Assembly: GCF_041260155.1 (NCBI RefSeq)
Contig: NC_091930.1
Location: 48,839,402-48,903,401, forward strand
Direction of reading: 5' to 3'
DNA length: 64,000 nucleotides
Origin: Ptychodera flava
Lineage: Eukaryota; Hemichordata; Enteropneusta; Ptychoderidae
Part shown: positions 34,901 through 44,943 of the stretch, one piece after another
Layout: every line of letters starts with the position of its first letter
Position numbering within the stretch: the first letter of the stretch is position 1
Program-made: the position numbers and the translations under genes
Notes under the pieces: generated by a model
Told to the model about the DNA's origin: nothing
The model's database searches: none
Seen by the model: only the letters and a program-made list of their open reading frames with translations

Positions 34901-37494
34901 TGCATAAATGTTTCATCATCTTCCATTTTCCATGCCATGTTTTAGCATCTTCCATTCTCCATACCATGTTTCATTATCTTCCATTTTCCATGCCACGTTT
35001 CATCATCTTCCATTTTCCATGCCATGTTTCATCATCTTCCATGAATCAGTCCCTCTCCGTGAACGTTAAAATAGAGCATAGAACAAAAATTCCTAGATCG
35101 CTATAAAACTTTCGTTTTCTATATTTTCCTAGGCTTTTTACGATGAAAGTACCAAAGTCAATCTTGCCAAATCGCCAGTTGCACAGGTCAGCCCGTTGCT
35201 ACCTCCAGAAACGGGTTACATGGCGGTAAGTATTTCACAACTTTGAATTCATAAAATGTGATTACGTTACTTGCTACTTAGTTCTTCTGGATACGTCCAA
35301 GACAAATCACGGCCAAACTGATTGAACATTTCTATGCCTTCTATTACTGGCTAATGTCATTTGGTGCTTGGAAACGTTTTGACAACAAATGGTATAAATT
35401 GTCCCAAATATACAAAATTGCAGATTTAATTATAATTTTGATGTATTACATAAAGTTCATCTGTAGAAATCTGTATTCCAAATTTCAAAGCTATCAAACC
35501 AGTACTTTTTTAGAAATAAATTTTTTGACCAAAAAAATCGCAGATTTCATCAAAATTTCAATATATTACATTTGGTTCATCTGAAGGAACTTTATACCAA
35601 TATTTCGAAATTATCAGACCAGTTCTTTTTGGAGAAACAAATTTGACTAAAAATGGTAAAAATTACCCCAAAATTACAATATTGTAGATTTCATCATAAT
35701 TTGAATATATCACCTTTTGCTCGTACCGATAAAACTGTATACTAAATATCAAAGCTGTCAGACGAGCGCTTTTGATGAAACAAGATTTTGTACCAAAAAT
35801 GACAAAATTCCTTAAAAATACAAATAGGCAAATTTCACCGCGATTTGAACAAATCTGCCTGAAGTCACCCTAAGTAATTACACATCAAATTTCAAAGCAA
35901 TCGGACTTACTGTTTCAGAGAAGAAGATTTTTTAAACCAAAAACGGCAAAAATGCCCCGCAAATACAAATTTCAACCACGATTTGAACAAACTTAAGTGA
36001 GGTCACCATAAGTGAACTGCATATCAAATTTTAAAGCAGTCCGAATTGCGGTTTCAGAGAAGGGGGTAATTGTTGACGGACGACGGACGGACGGCGGCGA
36101 CGACGGAGGAAGACGGAAAATCAGCCTATTTGATAAGCTCCGCTTCGTTGACAGCGGAGCACAAAATAGGAAGCAGTTATACGACGGAAAAGACCTGTGA
36201 CTGAAAATGACTGATTATCAAATGAAATTCTCTGTCATGCTGTCATAGATTACCAGGGATCAGGCTGCAAAGTGTTGAGCGTTTAAGGAGACAGAGAATT
36301 GTAAAAATGAGTACCCGTTGAATGTTTTCAATATATCAGCATTCGTGTTAAACCCTCTACATCAGTAATTTTCTCTCTTACGTCTGATGATACGACCTGC
36401 TGTGGATGATGTAATGTCCTACACACGATGAGAGATGATGTTATGTCCTATACGTAATGATAGTAGATTACTGTAATCACCGCAATTTTCCCTTGCAGAA
36501 AAAAGACAGTCAGGAATCCTGTAATCTTTGCATTCCATCGGAAGGTGACGATGAAGAAGATGAACTGCTGGAAGAGTGTATAAAAAGTACTGAAATACCG
36601 AGTAATCTGAAATCAAAGATAATCGAGAGATTACAGAGAAGTTACAGCACTACAGAAGAGAGCATGATGATGGATACTCTTAACAAGTACCAGCGATCTG
36701 TTGGCATCATTAGATGGCCTACTCCTCAAAGCGGGTTCAGGAACGCTACGGTCTTTCGAATGGGGCGTAATTTTGTTATGACAAATTTCCATGTACTGGA
36801 CCAGATAGAGAGAGATCAGGAGAAGTGTAGATTTGGCCTAAGTGAGGTTAAAATCTATTTTAATTTTTGTGAAGGAAGCTACGAGAATCGAGAATACGTT
36901 TCGTTGAATTTGAAGGGAAACGAGATTGAGTGCACATTTGCCAGTGAGCTCAATGATTTAGATTTTGCAATTTTTGAAGTGGGCGCAAGTCCAAACGATT
37001 TACCGGCACCCCTTGGCATATTCATCAGTAAATTTCCATCGCTGTCCTCGAGATTTTGTATAATGGGGCACCCTAACGGACAACACTTGCAGATAGACGT
37101 GCGATGTGTTGGGAAAGTTGACGAAATACAAAACTTGCCGGCTATATTCAAACTGCAGGGCATGCCTCCAAGTGATGTCATGCAAGCTTGCGATTCAAGG
37201 CGAACGCTGTACCATACAAATATGACGTACGGCTCTTCGGGATCTCCTATCTTTAGCTACAGCGGAGACCTTCTTGGTATTCACGTCCGAGGATTTTATC
37301 GACGTGAAGCGAGGCGAAGTGAATTTGAACAGGGTGTAGCAATGACAAAGATAATAAACCATATTGTGCATCAAATCCGGCAAAAACATACAAGCGATAA
37401 CATCGATGTATATCAGCAAATGAGAAGCATCTTTATAGATTTGTTTCCTAATCACGGACACTTACTCCCGTCTGTGCATGGATCAACTGAGTAA
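28911..37494 (+). CDS. FAM111-like serine protease, gene 3 (five coding exons, 414 aa)
   Basis: The coding exons are 28911-28932, 31230-31285, 32832-32909, 35133-35225 and 36499-37494. Each is bounded by AG and GT, and every junction agrees in phase (1, 0, 0, 0). The first coding exon sits in a larger exon starting at 28856 with 5' UTR. Residues 1-83 are polar, with a basic patch RGRIPKRK that could direct nuclear entry. They do not resemble the FAM111 DGRF domain. The protease follows an acidic segment (EGDDEEDELLEEC). His181 lies in VMTNFHVL, Asp238 in DLDFAIFEV and Ser330 in GSSGSPIF, with IMGHPNGQHLQID and EFEQGVAMTKII. It is the most divergent of the three genes but keeps a full triad. 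The long introns contain a MITE, a tRNA relic and the 29-bp minisatellite. A non-coding first exon further upstream is likely. Confidence 0.85.
29573..29856 (+). mobile_element. TTAA-type MITE, copy 2 (type copy)
   Basis: Its ends are TTAAGGTAGAATACACCTCG and, inverted, GAGGCGCATATTACCTTAA. Internal landmarks are CTACCACTTGTTGGGG, GAGTTAACACGGCCATTTTG and ATTTCAAATATCGGTAAATC. It has no coding capacity. Other copies lie at 13873, 30722, 39325, 43500, 56098 and 63137. The target is TTAA (see the copy at 39325). It lies in intron 1 of FAM111-like gene 3. Confidence 0.8.
30722..30905 (-). mobile_element. TTAA-type MITE, copy 3 (minus, partial)
   Basis: Carries GAGCCCCGACAAGTAG, a Gly/Arg-neutral spacer, and the end TGTCCCCGAATCGCATTCTACC seen in the family in reverse orientation. 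The half beyond AAAATGACCGTAGG is missing. It lies in intron 1 of FAM111-like gene 3. Confidence 0.65.
33023..33098. repeat. 38-base tandem duplication
   Basis: The phrase GGAATTTTCGCCTTTCTGTG occurs at about 33023 and again at 33061, with AAAATAA text following each. It lies in intron 3 of FAM111-like gene 3. Confidence 0.7.
33261..33332 (+). pseudogene. tRNA-like relic (decayed tRNA gene)
   Basis: A cloverleaf can be drawn. The acceptor GATCCAT/ACGGGTC pairs at 6 of 7 positions. The D arm is GCTC-AGTTGGTA-GAGC and the T arm is GTGAG-TTCGAGT-CCCGC with one mismatch. The anticodon stem TCCGA/TCAGA has one mismatch. The anticodon loop AATGTTT lacks the universal U33, and its TGT anticodon is doubtful. 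A TTTTT terminator follows at about 33342. It is probably a tRNA pseudogene or SINE head rather than a working gene. Confidence 0.55.
34206..35041. repeat. 29-bp minisatellite, about 29 copies
   Basis: Degenerate tandem units of CATCTTCCATTTTCCATG plus CCATGTTTCAT fill 836 bases. Since 29 is not a multiple of three and the unit has no stop in any + frame, all three frames stay open. This produces false proteins of up to 239 residues rich in Phe, His, Ser and Met. It lies in intron 3 of FAM111-like gene 3 and ends 92 bases before exon 4. Confidence 0.95.
35390..36175 (+). mobile_element. Non-autonomous repeat ending in a GACGG tract and hairpin
   Basis: About five degenerate units of 125-150 bases (AAATTTCAAAGCTATC and ACCAAAAATGGCAAAA phrases) lead into a GACGGACGACGGACGG tract at about 36073-36115. 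Then comes a stem GCTCCGCT/AGCGGAGC around GTTGAC-type loop text, enclosed by CCTATTT/AAATAGG (36123-36171). The layout (tandem units, purine-pyrimidine tract, terminal hairpin) parallels the element at 21552 read in the opposite direction. It lies in intron 4 of FAM111-like gene 3. Confidence 0.65.
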
Positions 37495-38867
37495 AATATT
37501 TTAGTCATTATAATAATATACCTAAACTCACGTGCCGGCATAAAGCTATGGAGGAAAGCGCTCTTGCAATTTTTTACGTATCACGCCCCGGCCTGCCCAA
37601 ATTTGGATGAACGTGTCGAATAAGTTTTTCGCTCGTCACAGCGTCTCACGTACGACCAGTAGGGCGCAGATACAGGCAAACCGCCAATTTCGAAATGTGC
37701 AAGTTGTTGGTCTCCCGGAAGTTGTTTATTGCGCATCAAAAATGGAATTCAGGCACATTGCGTCAAAATAGGGCAATCACGTGCGTTACTAAACTGTCTC
37801 CATTCTAATACTACGCGCGTTGCTATCCGAAAACGTTCCATGCGCACAAAAAGCCAGCGCAACATTAGGAAAACGTCCCTAAGTGGCGACAGTGGAGCCG
37901 CGCCCGTAACCGTGGTTAACCTTTCTTTATTCTAATGAAATCCAGTGTACACGAAGTGTGTGCTTAATGAACACTTTTGTCCTAAGCTTCTTACATCGCG
38001 ATTTCAGCCTGGATCGCTCTTAGTCACCCATGGTATGTTGCTTTTGGTGTCCTAAAAATTCTCCGCGGGTGAACACAAGACGCCATTATGTGTAATGACC
38101 CGGGACAGAAAACGATCACGCTTTTCCGAAAAATTAACACAAATTGCGATGAATTTTTGATATCCCATACATTTTCAACTCCAAAACAATGCTGTATATT
38201 ATGTTAACTATATATTTACCATTCCTTACGGTATATGATAAAACTTTTATGGCCCTAGTACGGGTTTTTCGGACCTTCAGACGCTGGGACCCTTCTGCCA
38301 TACGACCAAAGTCTGCGAAACCCGTATCACGACCGTAAAGATTAGTATGATACTCTTCCTTCAATAGAAAATGTATTGTGTTTCTTATTAATATTATTTG
38401 ATTAAGGTTCCAGTTTTATTAGTACAAGCAAAATTTCTATAATTTACTACACAGTTTTTAGGATTGTATTAGGATATTGTGACCGCACATTTAAGTTAGA
38501 CTTTTACAACAGTAGAAAGCCATTCATTATTTCAATGCATATAATATTTTTGGTTCGAATGTACAGTAGCAAGATGTTAAGCTTGTATTTTCCATTACAA
38601 AAATATCGCGACTGTTTTAATTTTCATTTTTGTAACGAATTCTTTAGGAACCTGAGCATCCATTTATACTTTGCAAAATGGATTTTAAAACACAGTGAAG
38701 GCCCTGTAGACACTACTGTGAGGTTTCTTCTTACATGTCTGTAATTATTATTTTAAGTCATATTATTAATTACTTATCAAATAACACAACTGTAACAACT
38801 AATCGGATATTTGGATTATGAACTTATGTCGATTTAATCTCCACTCGTAAGCTTAACCGTTTTTCTC
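37495..38867. other. Intergenic, 3' of FAM111-like gene 3
   Basis: I see no exon. A loose inverted pair ACGGGTTTTTCG...GCGAAACCCGT lies at about 38259-38328. No clear AATAAA lies close to the gene 3 stop. Confidence 0.4.
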
Positions 38868-39011
38868 TTTCCTCTACTGGTCCTATTTTTAAATGACGTC
38901 ACCCCATTCCTCCGAACCTCATTCTGTAAATAAATGACGGTTCGCCTTCAAGGTTCAACAGTCATTGATAAAAACAGCAAAAGGTTTGTTGGCATTGGAT
39001 GATAGTCATGC

Positions 39012-39285
39012 AGCACCAGAACTGTGGAATGATCTTCCATTGGAAATTAAGCAATGTCAAACAGTTTCATCTTTTAAACGTAGTGTTAAGACGTACCTTT
39101 TCAGGGAAGCTTATTTTTAGACCAGTGTCAGTTTTTTTTAATTTCTGAAGTTTTAACCTTTCTTTTATAGCACACTTTTTACTGTTGCTTTTTGTTCAAA
39201 TTCCTTTAAAAAGCGCCTTAGAACAATTTGTTTTTGATTCAGGCGTTGTATAAATGTTACTTTTACTTACTTACTTACTGTATAC
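39012..39285 (+). mobile_element. CR1/L2-like LINE 3' end with (TTAC)n tail
   Basis: One open frame reads APELWNDLPLEIKQCQ and then SSFKRSVKTYLFREAYF before a stop, typical of the C-terminus of CR1/L2/Jockey-type reverse transcriptases. The 3' UTR contains AAGCGCCTTAGAAC and GGCGTTGTATAAATG and ends in TTACTTACTTAC. It is severely 5'-truncated. Confidence 0.75.
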
Positions 39286-39324
39286 TGTTCGATGTAATAC
39301 TACATTATTCATTTTGTCGATATA

Positions 39325-40019
39325 TTAAGGTAGTATGCACCTCGAAATGAAAAGACTTATACTTTCGCTCAAAATTTCCTCAAAGAATCTTTCAACCATT
39401 CACTTTCAAAATCAAAAATAAAAATCTTGGGTTACCGTGCACATGTTTGCACTAGAGAGACAAATTACCTAAAGTTTATTGATATATGAAATTCAAAATG
39501 GCTGCCGCCCACGTGTTTCTCTATAGAGAGAAAGAAAATCGATTTTCAAAAATCTAAGAACGTTAAAGTTTTTCTTACTCAATGAGCTTCAAAATGAGCC
39601 CCCACAAGTGGCAGATCAGCAGTGTTCCCGCTAAGGCTTATTTGCGCGCCAATTGCGCAGTCTCTCCGACTGCTCTCGCAGTGAAATTTCATGTTTTGCG
39701 CAACTTTAGTCTCAGTCATTTCGATCGTTAGTTTTGGAAACGATAACTCGGGGCGAAATGTGCGATCTCGGCGTAGATTTTACTTCCGCGTTTCGGGTTT
39801 AGCGCCTGTTGGTGGCGCAGTTGCCACAACGTTCATTGTACGTTGTGACGTACCTCAGTAAATTAGCATATACATGAACGGACCCAGCTGTGAGACAATA
39901 ATCCGACGTATCTCAAGTTGCGCACCCTCTTGAAACCTCAGAGGGAACACTGCAGATCAGAAAGAATTGTAAAAGTTTGAGAGCCCAAATATCAGTCTCC
40001 GAGGCGCACTCTACCTTAA
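39325..40019 (-). mobile_element. TTAA-type MITE, copy 4 (minus, split by a hAT element)
   Basis: TTAA at both ends (39325-39328 and 40016-40019) encloses GGTAGTATGCACCTCG and ...CGAGGCGCACTCTACC in inverted form. Duplicated block copy 1 shows the empty site with a single TTAA (about 23144, CAATTAAGTGGCAG). This supports TTAA as a target-site duplication, as in piggyBac- or Kolobok-type transposition. Confidence 0.85.
39620..39952. mobile_element. hAT-type MITE, 333 bp
   Basis: The perfect 10-base inverted ends CAGTGTTCCC/GGGAACACTG extend imperfectly to CAGTGTTCCCGCTAAGG. The direct 8-base repeats CAGATCAG (39612-39619 and 39953-39960) are the target-site duplication. The 8-base duplication and CAGTGTTCCC ends fit the hAT superfamily. 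It has no transposase. The identical 8-mers suggest it is younger than its host MITE. Confidence 0.9.
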
Positions 40020-40590
40020 GTTGCACACAGAGAAATATTGCAATGTGTGACATGTTGTGTATCTCCAGTATTCATCACTCAGAATCAGCAGTATTCTTCA
40101 CTTTATTTTTAAACATAATGTTAGCTGTGATGATTTTTTCAAGCACATTTGAACTATTATTTTATGAATTTTTATATTATTTTTAGACATTTTCTTGTAT
40201 TTGTGAATTACATTACTGTTTCTTTTACTGGTACTGCCTTATATTAAACCTGTCCCTCACATTAATCATCGTGAGTACTGGTCTTTTACTACTCCAAAAA
40301 TCAAACTGCCTTCTAGTAAACTTGTCTCCAACTTTATTCATTTTGAGTAATGTCCAAGACTGTTTTTGATAACTGAATTTAAGCCCGGACAAGAATTGAG
40401 TTGCGGAAAATGATAATATATTGAAAACAACGCGTTGTGCATCGGTTTTCTACATTCTCCAGCCATAAGAAGAGTAAGATGTTTATATTTTCTGGATCAA
40501 TATCAATTAAAATATCAAACAGTACTGTATAATTGTCCACTGGAGTATGCTTTAAGCCTCGTGTTCTTTGATTCTCAGCAATATCCAACA

Positions 40591-42825
40591 GAATGAATGG
40601 AACAGTGTATCCAAAATGATTATTACAATATTTTACTCGTGCACTGATTCACGTGTATGTCAAAGGAATGCCGGTGTAGCGGCCGGTGCCGTACTGGCCT
40701 GATACACGCCAAACAATATAGCGCAATATTTTGCGATGCAGAAAAACGTGTAGCGAGATTGCGATATAAAAACTTGTAATGCGATTTTTGCGCACGGTAA
40801 TTGAAATACAGCCCATTCCCCCTCTCCCCTAAAAACAGAAGTTGCGTTTACCGTGCGCGTGTTTTAATTATCCATGGCCTCTAAGTGTCGAAAGTGGCAT
40901 GTCGATTCAAACATTATAACTGTCACTTTAGATTTCCTGCAATTTTCAAAAAAACTAATCACATGACAGAGAAAATAAAGATTACAACAACAAAATGTTG
41001 GCTATCGTTTGTAATGCATTTAAGTAAATGGCATCGTTCTTGTTTCAGGTATGATCATGATTTGTATATTTACTTTTCCGTGAGGGCGCCATTTACGAGT
41101 ACGGCACCCGTTTATTATTCACCCTGTTAAAACGTGTAAACAAGGTCCTTTCAGCGAGTAGTGATACTTCTACTGTTATACGCCTTTCAGTTAGCACATT
41201 TACACGAACCAGCTGTCTTTTGAAAATAAAATCATAAAAATAATGCATAAAATTCACAGCCTTTAAATGATTGTGTAGATTTTAATCTCTGCTGCATAAT
41301 ATTGTTTATAATAATCTCAGAACCGCCATGGTTTAACTGATGACTTTAGATTAATGAAAGCGAATGTCACATAAATGTCCTCTGACGTACGCGCTCTACG
41401 TTCAGAATGTAATGACTGAGGGTCTGCCACCTTAGTCCAAGCAAAGACAAAGAATTGTCTGTGGCCAAAAGAAAATCACCCGACAAAGGCGTTCGAGTAT
41501 TCCCGGGGTCCCATTAACTGCAGACTTCGCACTGTATTTCTGGCTTCACCGGGCGACTCGGACATGCAAAAAGGGGTCAAATAAGGTAGTTATTATCATC
41601 TATCAGCCCTTAGGTGTAGATACAGAGAAGAAGTTCATGATAACGAGTCAAACAGAAGGTGTTTGTAAACACGTAGAGAGGACTAGATATGGAAGCTGGC
41701 CACCCCGACCTCTAGTTTCAATACACCCTTTAATCACGCGGGTTTTTTTAATACAGCCTGCACTTCGGGGTTCTCATCCGGCCGTCATCACACAGTCGAG
41801 AGATGGGAAGGGGAATCTCATTCAACAATCTCCGAGCAAGGTTAAGCAATACGAACATGAGCGATGCATCGAAGGAGCAACTGATGTATGTATGTATGAT
41901 ATAATTGTTTTGCAATGTTTTGCAACATCTTTATTGTATTTTATCTTGAAAATCGAAAGCGGCTTTGATTGGTTCCCACGATTCAAAGCTTGTATCGAGA
42001 TGTTTAAGAATTAATCTTGAGCGTTCATGCACAGGTGGGTTACGTAGACCATGCTACGCCTACCTAACCAAGCCATGCGGACCTGACGATGAATGAAAAT
42101 TGGCACGGTGAGAAAAAAAACAATCAAACAAACAAAACAGTGTGCAATTTCAAAATAGTGTACACTTTCTAGAATTACCTGATTTGAATCAGTTGGAATG
42201 TTCTTCAACATATATAACAATACGTTTTTCCCTGTCGCCTGCTTGATTTCCTAATCATTACTAGGCTGTATGTGTATCGAGTTAACTTATATTTATTCAT
42301 TTTATAACTTATAAATCAATATAACAAAAGGTATATCAAAGGCATGTGTCATGTGAAATTTATCGTCTTCGTCCAAGATTTGTAATTTTTCTTTTCTTTC
42401 TTCTTTCTGTCATAAGAAAGTAATATTTTGGCATCTTAATCAACAGATGCACTCTTGCTATTTAATTTTTGGGGAAAACTTAGAGAAATCATAGTATTTG
42501 TTTCTTTCCTGCGATACATACTTCTTGTTTCGTGCTTTGTAGTGTGGAAAACAAACAACAAACAAACAAAAACTGTCTTCAATAGGTTTGAAAGCACAAT
42601 CATCCTAAAATCATATGTTTCATCGGATGACCCGTCGATCAGTAGAAGATACGGCAATCGCTCTCTCTATAGACTTTATACTGGACCAACATTGATTTCA
42701 TTTGTGAAGTGCACGCTTAAGGCTGTACAGACAAAGAAATGCAATGAAAAAATTGCTACTGTCTGTTACAAAAGTGAAACCTTTGTTAAGAGACTGGAGG
42801 ATATTAACCCGCCTCTCTCTTCCAA
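40591..42825. other. Intergenic, no gene recognised
   Basis: The stretch is AT-rich with scattered frames, the longest being 125 codons at 41637-42014. None has motif or splice support. There is a short AAC-rich run at about 42549. Confidence 0.4.
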
Positions 42826-43001
<176 letters not shown>

Positions 43002-43499
43002 GTCATGGTTGTCTCTGGTCCGATAGCCTGCTGTATGTTCCCTAAGTATGTTCAAATATCTTAGTTGTAGGGACGTCATAAAATGGTCCATAGCGTGATA
43101 GGATAGAGGGCCGATTAGTAGCATCACACCTCCAGATACCAGGTTTCAATCTTTGACCTCATCCGTTTTTACAAGTTCACGGCAAAACTTGCTTCGAACA
43201 TTGAAGTTTGTTTTTCATGACATTTCAATTTAACGTGTAACCTATGCTTTACAACTTGACCGAAATTCACGTGTAAATATTTTTTTAAATAACAGTCAGA
43301 AATGACTCACAAGATATTAACATGTTTCATAAAGAAAACCGACACGCATATCACAGCATGTCAACATGTGACGTCATAAATGTTCAGAATTAGATGACGT
43401 TTCGTGTTACTATTGTGGGAGCATTACTCAAATGACACACGGATTAGACAATAGCACAGATTCATAATGACGTCAAAGATCCATCACAAATATTCCAAA

Positions 43500-43770
43500 A
43501 TGTGTTCTCTCGAACTTAACACTATCTTTTTTGTCTGCACCTTGTGAGGGCTTATTCTGAAGCTTGGTTCAGTCGTTAACGTTTTCATCATTTTTTCATA
43601 AAATTTTTCAAATAGAGTTAACACAGGTTTGGCCGCCATTTTAAATTCCAACTGTTGGTAAAGATTGTATATATTTTACATGGTGATCCCTAATGTTTAG
43701 TCTTGATTTCGAAAGGGAATGGATGGAAACTAAAGACAGGACTTCAATTTCGAGATACGTACTGCCTTAA
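43500..43770 (+). mobile_element. TTAA-type MITE, copy 5 (5' end worn)
   Basis: Keeps CACCTTGTGAGGGCT, AGAGTTAACACAGGTTTGGC, CGCCATTTTAAATTCC and the end CGAGATACGTACTGCCTTAA. The first end is not recognisable. It stops about 200 bases before the start codon of esterase A, inside its likely promoter. Confidence 0.7.
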
Positions 43771-43972
43771 CGTGATTAAAGCTTATTGCTGACCTACTTT
43801 AGTTTGGCTTTTCTGACACAAGACTAGTACAATCTTGCAATTTATCACTGTTCCACATTTTGACCTCAACAAGCCAATGTATTTATCGTGTACAGCGACA
43901 CGGTGTACGTGAGCAAGTCATAGGTCAATCATTGTCCAGTCCTGTCTGGAACTCGGCTGCTCACTCCCCAGC

Positions 43973-44912
43973 ATGATCTACTTTACAATCACCTTGAGTT
44001 TAGCGTTCATCGCTTTGGTAACTGCTGGTGACCCGATTGTAGAGATATCGCAAGGAAAGCTAGTCGGCAAGGCTGTGGAATTCTCACATAAAGATGTCGA
44101 CGTCAGACGCACAGTGCACGTGTTCAAAGGGATCCCCTACGCCGAGCCCCCGATCGGTGACCTGCGATTTCGACCTACAAAAGCCAAAGCTGCCTGGGAC
44201 GGTGTGCATGATGCCACATACTTTAGATCAATTTGCATCCAACCTGCACATCCATTATTTCCAGTTAACGGGCAACAGGATGAAGATTGTTTGTTTCTGA
44301 ACGTGTACGCCCCTCAGTTGACGGTAAGGATAGAGCATAACCCTCTGGTTCCTATGGTAGCTAAGAAATACGGGTTAAACAATAAGAAACATCGGCTATA
44401 CCGAGTTCGTGTCTGTGTAGAGCACCAACCAGTATTAATTTTAATCTAATGCGTTTGATCTTTCTGTTTCGTGATTGGTTGTAATCCACGCTCTTGATTT
44501 GGCCCTCAAAACAGCGTGTGGTGTTTCAGTGTTGACAGAGGGTTGTACCAGAACCGCAACAAGCGTTTTTTTTTTTTTTCCGTTGGTCAATTCATATTTT
44601 ATTTTATTTTATCAATTTATTCATTTGTTGAAGTGTCATCCATTTGTATGTATGTATGTATGTATGTATGTATGTATGTATGTATGTATGTATGTATGTA
44701 TGTATGTATGTATGTATGTATGTATGTATGTATGTATGTATGTATGTATGTATGTATGTATGTATGTATGTATGTATGTATGTAGGTGTGTGTATGTGTG
44801 TGTGTATGTATGTATGTATGTATGTATGTATGTATGTATGTATGTATGTATGTATGTATGTATGTATGTATGTATGTATGTATGTATGTATGTATGTATG
44901 TATGTGTGTGTA

Positions 44913-44943
<31 letters not shown>

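Larger units (their letters stand above)
38868..40590. repeat. Duplicated block, copy 2, with nested insertions
   Basis: Counterpart of 22980-24160. Its sequence is interrupted after ATGATAGTCATGC by a LINE 3' end (39012-39285), then by a TTAA-type MITE (39325-40019) that itself holds a hAT-type element (39620-39952). Similarity to copy 1 resumes at 40020 with GTTGCACACAGAGAAATATTGC-like text. Confidence 0.75.

Noticed and set aside
34188-34907. 239-codon open frame rich in Phe/His/Met
   Set aside because: It is the 29-bp minisatellite read through; all three frames are open and the location is intronic.
41637-42014. 125-codon + strand frame
   Set aside because: Composition unlike protein, no domain, no supported acceptor or donor.
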